64,000 nucleotides of DNA from Pseudoneurospora amorphoporcata (Eukaryota; Ascomycota; Sordariomycetes; Sordariales; Sordariaceae). A program made the translations under genes and the position numbers. The stretch is taken from positions 1 to 64,000 of the forward strand of contig MU859240.1 in assembly GCA_033297205.1 (NCBI GenBank). Direction: 5' to 3'. The notes below the pieces were generated by a model, which made no database searches, was not told where the DNA came from, and was given only the letters and a program-made list of their open reading frames with translations. This document shows, in pieces, positions 58,001 through 64,000 of this stretch (the stretch's first letter is position 1; each line of letters starts with the position of its first letter).

Positions 58001-60641
58001 AAGAAATGGCAAGCCGACCAAGGGCAGTGATGGCCTTTTCATTGCCCTTCTTGGCAAGAAGTACTAAGGGGTCAACGAAGGCTTTCGAAATCGCATCCTC
58101 ATCCGCCTCTGGAAGCGGACGGATACCCGCTGTCCAAAGTTGGCTATAGGCTTCTATCAAAGCCTCCTGTGTCGAGAGCGTGCTGGAGGACACCGAATCA
58201 GGGGTGGGAAACACGTCGCCAAGGTCACTGCTGACGTTGCTGTCTTTGTCTGTGGAATAGTACACTGATCTGGAAATGAGATGCGCAAGTGCATTCCACG
58301 CTCCTTCGACCGCGTTGAGCTCTGACCCAACGGCTGTCTTATGGTTCTTGGCGATGTCAGCCAACGTAGTCTTGGATTTGTTGATAGATTCCGGGCTGTT
58401 AGCCGGATGGGCCGCCAGGATGCCGAACGCTGAGCACGCAAGGGGTCGGATTTCCCGCTTATTGGAAGTAATTAACGGCAGCAATTCCACGGCACGAGGA
58501 GCCAATGGTGCGAGGATCCTGCTGGGAGTGAAAGAAGCAAGTTCTACGAAAGAACGTGCACACCCCTCTGCAATCTCGGTGTCCTCCAAGAGCATGCCGC
58601 CAAAGGCTGAACGGAGGAGGTAAAAGATAGCTTGGCCATGCTCATTGGAGGTCAAATAATTACGAATAGCACGCCGGGTCTTGAGATCGGAATGTACGGT
58701 TGCACTCAACTGTCGCTCCCAGCCTGGCTCAATGGTGAAGTCTTTCAGTGCAGTGAGGAAGAGAGTCCGCTTGCAATAATCGACAGCAACAGGAAAAGCC
58801 CGAACACACTGTCCAGGGAAGTTGCCAAAGGATGGCCCCTCGTCAATATCCATGTCGGCGTCGGGTTTGCCACCGGATGATATGGTCTTGGTGAAGAAGG
58901 TAACGACCATCTCGTGCCAGGCCGGCAGCGTTCTGAAATTTTCCTGGTTCGCGTAGTACGTCCAAGGGTCCAAGCCCTTTTGGCCCTCTTCAACAACGTC
59001 GCTTCGCTCATCCCGCCGGCCAGCAACTGCAAGGATATCGACCCATCGAGCGTAGACATCGGAGAACGGCAAACATTGGTTGGCCCATTTCGTTGCAGCA
59101 TGTCGAGAACTCCGAACAATGTTGCCTTCTTCGGCCTTAACCATTGACTCCAGTATCAAAGTATGGAGCTGTTCAGACACGTCGGGGCTGTGAGGTGGTT
59201 TGAAGTTCGCAGCAAGACTGGAGAGAGCGGCGTCAATGTTGACAACGACGTCCGCGGTGGGATCTTCGCACAGAGATTTGAATAGCCATTGGGCCAGAAC
59301 CATACGCGCTGTGTCAGACATGGCCGTGCCTTTTGCAAGGACGCCAATAGTCTCGTAGGCCCTGGAGCGAAGTGTGTTTTCGTCAAGAGACTGGCGTTCA
59401 GGCTTAGGCCAGCCCTGGGCCTCGACGAACTCTCGGAGCAGTGATACGAGTAAAGACCTGATCTTTGAAAATTCCGGTTTGTTGGCGCCTATGCGGGCGA
59501 CCCAGTTGATGAACTCAAACAAGGCCCGATGTACCTTTGTGAGTTCAAGACCGGACGATGAGAGGCCATCCACTTGCATGGCATCTGGACCCTCTCTCTT
59601 GGCGGCCACATCTAGGCGGAAAGCCGCCAGAATCTCGTCTGTGAAGGTGGTGGAGATTTCTGACTTGCTCAGCAGGCCAAGGATACGTATCCTGTACGGC
59701 GCGGGTAGTCTTGAGTGGGCCTCAAACAGCTGGCGCACGACATCTTTGTCTTCCAGTGACACTTTGCTTCTCTTGAGCATATCATCGCCGACACCGGCGA
59801 GGCGAAAATCAGAGCTCGAGGCAGCGTAGATTGCCGGGAGGAAACGCTCTTGGTCGGTGAAAGCACCGCTTGCGAGAAAGTTGACGACTTGGATTCGACT
59901 CTCGGGCAAGCTGAGACCGGACTCGGCAGGATTCCAAGTCTCGGGTTTGTTCAGAGTGAGAAAAAGGACATCCGACTGGGCCAGCCCAGGGGAAATGGTA
60001 GAGCCTTGTGCATTCATACGCAACAATAGCAGCTTTCCCAACGAGTCGGCGACAAACTTGGCATCTTTGGAATCCTGAAGACGTATTTGTTCCCGGAGGT
60101 TTTCATCCTCCTTGCTGCCCCTGGGAGGCAGCTTGAAGTCACCAAGACAACGGAGGAAGACATTGAACAAGCCGGCTCTTGAAGGGCTTACATCCGAGCC
60201 GATACCAGGGAGGATCTTGGGCATGAGATCCCGACGTTCTACCACGCTTAGTCTGACGATACTGTGCTGTATGAAGACGAGATCGAAGTGCTTGATGAGT
60301 TGTGAGTCTGTGGCCTTGTACTGGTCAAGCAAAGCGGCGACCGGGAGTACAATGCTAGGTTGTTGGATAAAGGTGGTAAGCCTTTGGCACACTTGAACGA
60401 CCTGTGGACATGGCAATGTGAGCTTTCACGCGGGTTGGATCTCCCAAGACGAAGGCGACTTGTGGTGACCGACCTTGTTGCGGACTGAGGCATGCTGACT
60501 GCCGGCTTTCAGGAGTAAGGGCGGTAGGAACGTTTTGAGGAGCTGCTGTAGCTTCTCTACATCATTGGCCCCGGCGATGATGCGAAAGTCCACCTTTTCT
60601 ACAAGGTCCAGCTCTCTTTGTTCGGTTGATGGGGTCGCCAT
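55017..60641 (-). CDS. ECM29: Proteasome-associated HEAT-repeat protein Ecm29
   Basis: Exons on the minus strand are 60641-60474 and 60401-55017 (intron 72 nt), giving 1850 aa, the usual size for Ecm29. Ecm29 binds the 26S proteasome, bridging core and regulatory particles, and acts in quality control of assembly and in stress. Exon 1 starts MATPSTEQRELDLVEKVDFR with an acidic/Leu-rich helix. Exon 2 is all helical HEAT-like repeats (for example KYEQYYKDIWIAALKVLDDV and ARSAAYIIRSCPDEARLRF). The family-typical N-terminal block LIKHFDLVFIQHSIVRLS is near 85-102. The C-terminal part contains WKTCLLLLD at the very end. No membrane or signal sequence. A neighbouring UBX protein works in the same proteostasis field. 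Confidence 0.93.
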
Positions 60642-63600
60642 AGTGAAGGACTTTCTGTAACTAAAATAGTATTGGTGCTGGCTGAGGTTCTGCTGATGAG
60701 GACAGTCGCGGATGAAGGCTTCCGGTCTCCCAAAGATGCGCCAGTCGTAATCGCAAGTAAACCGTGAGGTGCAGTTGAAGAGGGCAACGCGCGTGTGCGA
60801 AAAGGAATCGGGAGAATGGCAGTCAAATTAAATAGTGAGGTGAATTACACTAGGTATTAGGCATGTATCGCCACGTTCTAATTCCTCGTCAGCCAGTTGT
60901 GCCTGGCGATCTTTGTGTGGTACGGTGGTATCTCGGATGGTTCCGTTGTCGGTTGGCTCACTTCATCATCGTAGTGGATGGGCACTCCTGACCGGACGCT
61001 GGCAGGCACAACGAAGGCCCACGCTGGCCGACTGGTACCTTGAGATACGTACCACACTCGGCCCCGCAGATGACTAATCGGGCTCGTTGGGCTCAATGGT
61101 GGGGCACGGGCCGACAGCAGCTGCCCAACCCGGACCTGCCGATTGGACAACTGCTCGGGCAAGCTTCAGATGGAACTTGGAAGGGCCTGAAGTCAACGGA
61201 GGAAAGAAGTTTCCGTCCAGCACTCCAACGCCGATTTTGGACTGATGATAACAACAAACTACTTACCTTCCCTGTTAGTAGAGGCCATCTCGACATCTTT
61301 GGTCATGATCTTACTGCTTGGAAATCAAACAATAATTCGCTCGCACCTTGACCTCAAAGATCCCAGTCTTCGTGACGACATGCTCTTGCTGGCTTGTAGC
61401 CTTAGCTCGTGTCCAAGAGACAGCGTCAAGCAACCCGCTCAAAACTCCATTCGGCTTTCTTCCGATCGTGGACTTGCAGATTCTTTGCCTTGAAGCTTCG
61501 TTTGATTGGAGCTTTGAGGGGCCATCTCCCCGAACCCACGTCCTCCTATGTACCTTGTCCCGTGTTGACAAGTAAAGAGAGCCCAGCGGTGCTATGCCTG
61601 TCTGTCCCTTCCTGTGAGCATCCATGCTATCTTTAGTTTGAACACGTCTCACATGACAAGCTGTTCTTAGTCCCTCACAAAATATCTTGCTGCACCACTT
61701 CAACCTCATCAACCTGATGCTGAAAAATACCTACCTAGGAAGTGGCGTCGGACGTCCCTGATGTGCAATGCTAGAGAGCCCGAGTGCCACGGAGAAGCCA
61801 GTTTCTCATGTCGCCCCAATATGCTCCGGCAGCTTTCGTGCTTTATCCTCATGTATTAAGCTAACAATCTCCCTGGAATTTCAGAGTGACAACCAACATG
61901 GGACTCAACTGGCCAACTCTCTTGACAACTCATGCCTACAGACAGTACTAGGTACCGGTAGGCACTTCACCTTCCGGTTTTCATCTAGGCCATTACGGAC
62001 ATCACGGGCCTTGATACACGCGTTGAAATCATCGTAACAAGCCTGTAAGAGATACCGGCCGCTGCAGTCTTTGTCTGCATACAGTTTTAACTTTCAAGGC
62101 AGCAGAGAGAACGGTCTCGAGATTTTCAAGACGAGTAGGCATGCTCATAGCATGGTCACCATACACGCTTCTGTAAGGTATGCTTCTCGGACGTGGGGGT
62201 TAAGCTCTGTCGTTATTGGCTGTAAGTGCCGATTGAGGTAACTGTAGATCCGGGGAAGGTTGTATCGCACACGGAACAGTGTGGTCTGAAACAATTCATG
62301 ACAACTCTCACGGACATGCAGTTTTTCATTCTAATAGTTGAGAAAATGTCCATTTCCATCTTGAATGGGCATGTCGTATGAGACGATTCCCATCCGACAT
62401 ATCTGGAACTCAACGGCTTAGCACTGTTTAGCCTTGTTTCTCCAGTCGAGGCATCTCGGGGGTAAAGAATGGGGATTGTCAATTGATCGTTTCAGCACAT
62501 GGGGGACAAAACCCACCAGTCGGCAAAAAGTACCCGGCTAGATCGGTGTATCGTACATACATACAAACGGATCGCTGGTGACAGGCGGCGCCGCGTGTTT
62601 GCTGGAGATGCACGACATCCAGGTTCTGGAACCTGTTGGAGAAGCATCTTTTTCCACACCCCTCTTGCCCCGTCAACGTGAAATTCCCATACATTGATTC
62701 GTCCACCTGATTTCAAGAGCAACCGAGGTTTTTTCTTGCGACTGGCACTGGTTGGGGGGTCCATTCAGATCCCTACCGGCATATCCACCAGATTCGTGGT
62801 ATCATTTCCCCCCCTCCTGGTAACCACACTGCTACCGTCCTGCTGGGAACAGCCTTCTGGAATATTTTCAAACGAGTTTATGATCAACCACCGCTGGTCC
62901 TAATGCTGAATTGTGAGCAGCTGGTTGTGAGTGCTTTATGAGATATCTAAGCGTCTAATTTACTCATCACCACTGGCACCAAGGGAACTTGAGTGATGGG
63001 CCCGCGGGCTTACCAACCGCAGACCAGTCTGACGACCACTCTTCCCCCATCTCAGGCCGCCAGTAACCACGAATCATCTCATCTGCATCCGATCCCCGAA
63101 CCAAGAGTTGCAATTTGCCACGGAAATGGCTAGCCTTGACTCTCGGCTTTCCTTCACCTACACATAGACATGGACCGCACTGACGAGAGGCGGGGTACCG
63201 GGAGATGCTCGAGACTTTGGAAGCCCAAGATACCGGTAACCAGAAGGCTGGAAGCCTGAACCAAGCAACTCTCATGTGTGATTCAACTGCCTTCCGTCTG
63301 CCTTTATAGTTAGCAGCCGCGTGAAGTGTGGAGTAATGTGCATATAGACCGGCCCAAAAAGTGATTCCGTCATATCTGGCCATGTTTACGCCCAAGGTAC
63401 AGACATGCTGCTGCAGGCCATTCCGATCGTTCAAAAGACGTCTGTCTGCCAGCATTTGTGTCCGTGGAGTTGAGACCAGACAGGGTGTCCTTGAGGTGAC
63501 TGCTTATGCGTGATGAGTGACGGATGGGAGAGGGACTGCACCGGCTCTTCTCCCACTTCCGGGCTTCGATGGGCGGGCGTCAACATATCGAGTTCTTGCC

Positions 63601-64000
63601 AGGGTTGAAGTGGGAATTCCAGGAAGCTGCACCGGATGTTGAGGTCCTGGGAAGAGCGCATTGCATCGCACTCACCTGCTCTGAGAATTGTTTTTTCCCT
63701 TGATCCCGGTCCACGTTAGCTCTTTCCCTACGCAATTCGTGATCTGCACTAACAAGGTGCAAGTTCATGCAAGTCACTTCAGGGGAGCTTGGTACCTAAC
63801 AAGCATGGCCTAATCAACCGTGCGAAAAGGTACACCTTGGTCTCGGGTACATCCGCACATGATAGTATCATCAATGCGCTAGAACGCGGTCATGGCGTCG
63901 GTCTTCCCCCTCCCTTCCCCACCATGCCCACCATCGCGGCTTGTGCCAGGATCCTCGTTTAGCGGCATAAAGAAGACTTCGCTGCACCTAGTGTCGTAAC
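60642..64000. other. 3.4-kb right end without a supported gene
   Basis: The first 200 bases are the presumed ECM29 promoter. Beyond that only short overlapping frames occur on both strands, without family motifs or splice structure. TACCTAGG-like motifs occur near 61730 and 61948. A gene whose body lies beyond 64000 could have its leader here. Confidence 0.45.

Noticed and set aside
1..64000. tRNA, 5S rRNA or other structural RNA genes
   Set aside because: I looked for B-box-like GGTTCGANTCC with a cloverleaf and for the dispersed Neurospora 5S start, and saw none that hold. A covariance-model scan would be decisive.

Overview
The window is nuclear DNA of a filamentous ascomycete, almost certainly a member of the Sordariaceae (Neurospora/Sordaria). 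The reasons are genes with short introns (47-261 nt, mostly GT-AG), protein families such as a DUF3669 protein, a GCKIII kinase and a cytosolic tyrosinase without a signal peptide, and an AT-rich, RIP-like left end. The gene set (gpr-1-like receptor, idh1, tyrosinase, BUD23, GCKIII kinase) resembles, from memory, one stretch of a Neurospora linkage group. The genus rests on family resemblance, because no search could be run.

Layout. Positions 1-4.9 kb form a transposon graveyard: a palindromic GTGAGC repeat, two abutting non-autonomous hAT-like elements with 8-bp target duplications, and a solo LTR with a 5-bp target duplication nested inside the first. Positions 4.9-16.3 kb hold a DUF3669 gene that seems to carry a nonsense codon, a cAMP-receptor-like GPCR, and a flavin monooxygenase fused to a DUF6314 domain, separated by a 4-kb gap. 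Positions 16.3-33 kb are gene-poor. They contain an anion:cation-symporter-type MFS transporter, a small Cys-rich protein, an 89-bp out-of-frame copy of part of idh1, an inverted-repeat element and a D-lactate-dehydrogenase-like gene. Positions 33-46 kb are denser: an acidic orphan protein, SVP26, BUD23, tyrosinase, mitochondrial IDH1, an orphan gene and a secreted Cys-rich protein. Positions 48-60.6 kb encode a GCKIII kinase with polyQ repeats, a UBA-UAS-UIM-UBX protein and the proteasome factor ECM29. The last 3.4 kb show no gene.

How the genes work together. There is no gene cluster in the metabolic sense. Most genes are unrelated housekeeping or developmental functions: ER-Golgi sorting, ribosome biogenesis, TCA cycle, proteostasis, and cAMP-type and GCKIII signalling. 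UBX and ECM29 are adjacent and both serve Cdc48/proteasome proteostasis, but neighbourhood alone does not imply co-regulation in fungi. Exon structures below were built by hand. For each multi-exon gene the spliced length is a multiple of three and the frame stays open, except at the stated nonsense codon in the DUF3669 gene.

I found no convincing new multi-gene system. The most notable observations are the nested transposon stratigraphy at the left end, the idh1 gene fragment, the inverted-repeat element at 28.5 kb, the broken-looking DUF3669 gene, the FMO-DUF6314 fusion, and the repeated HQPSRE motif between polyQ tracts of the kinase.
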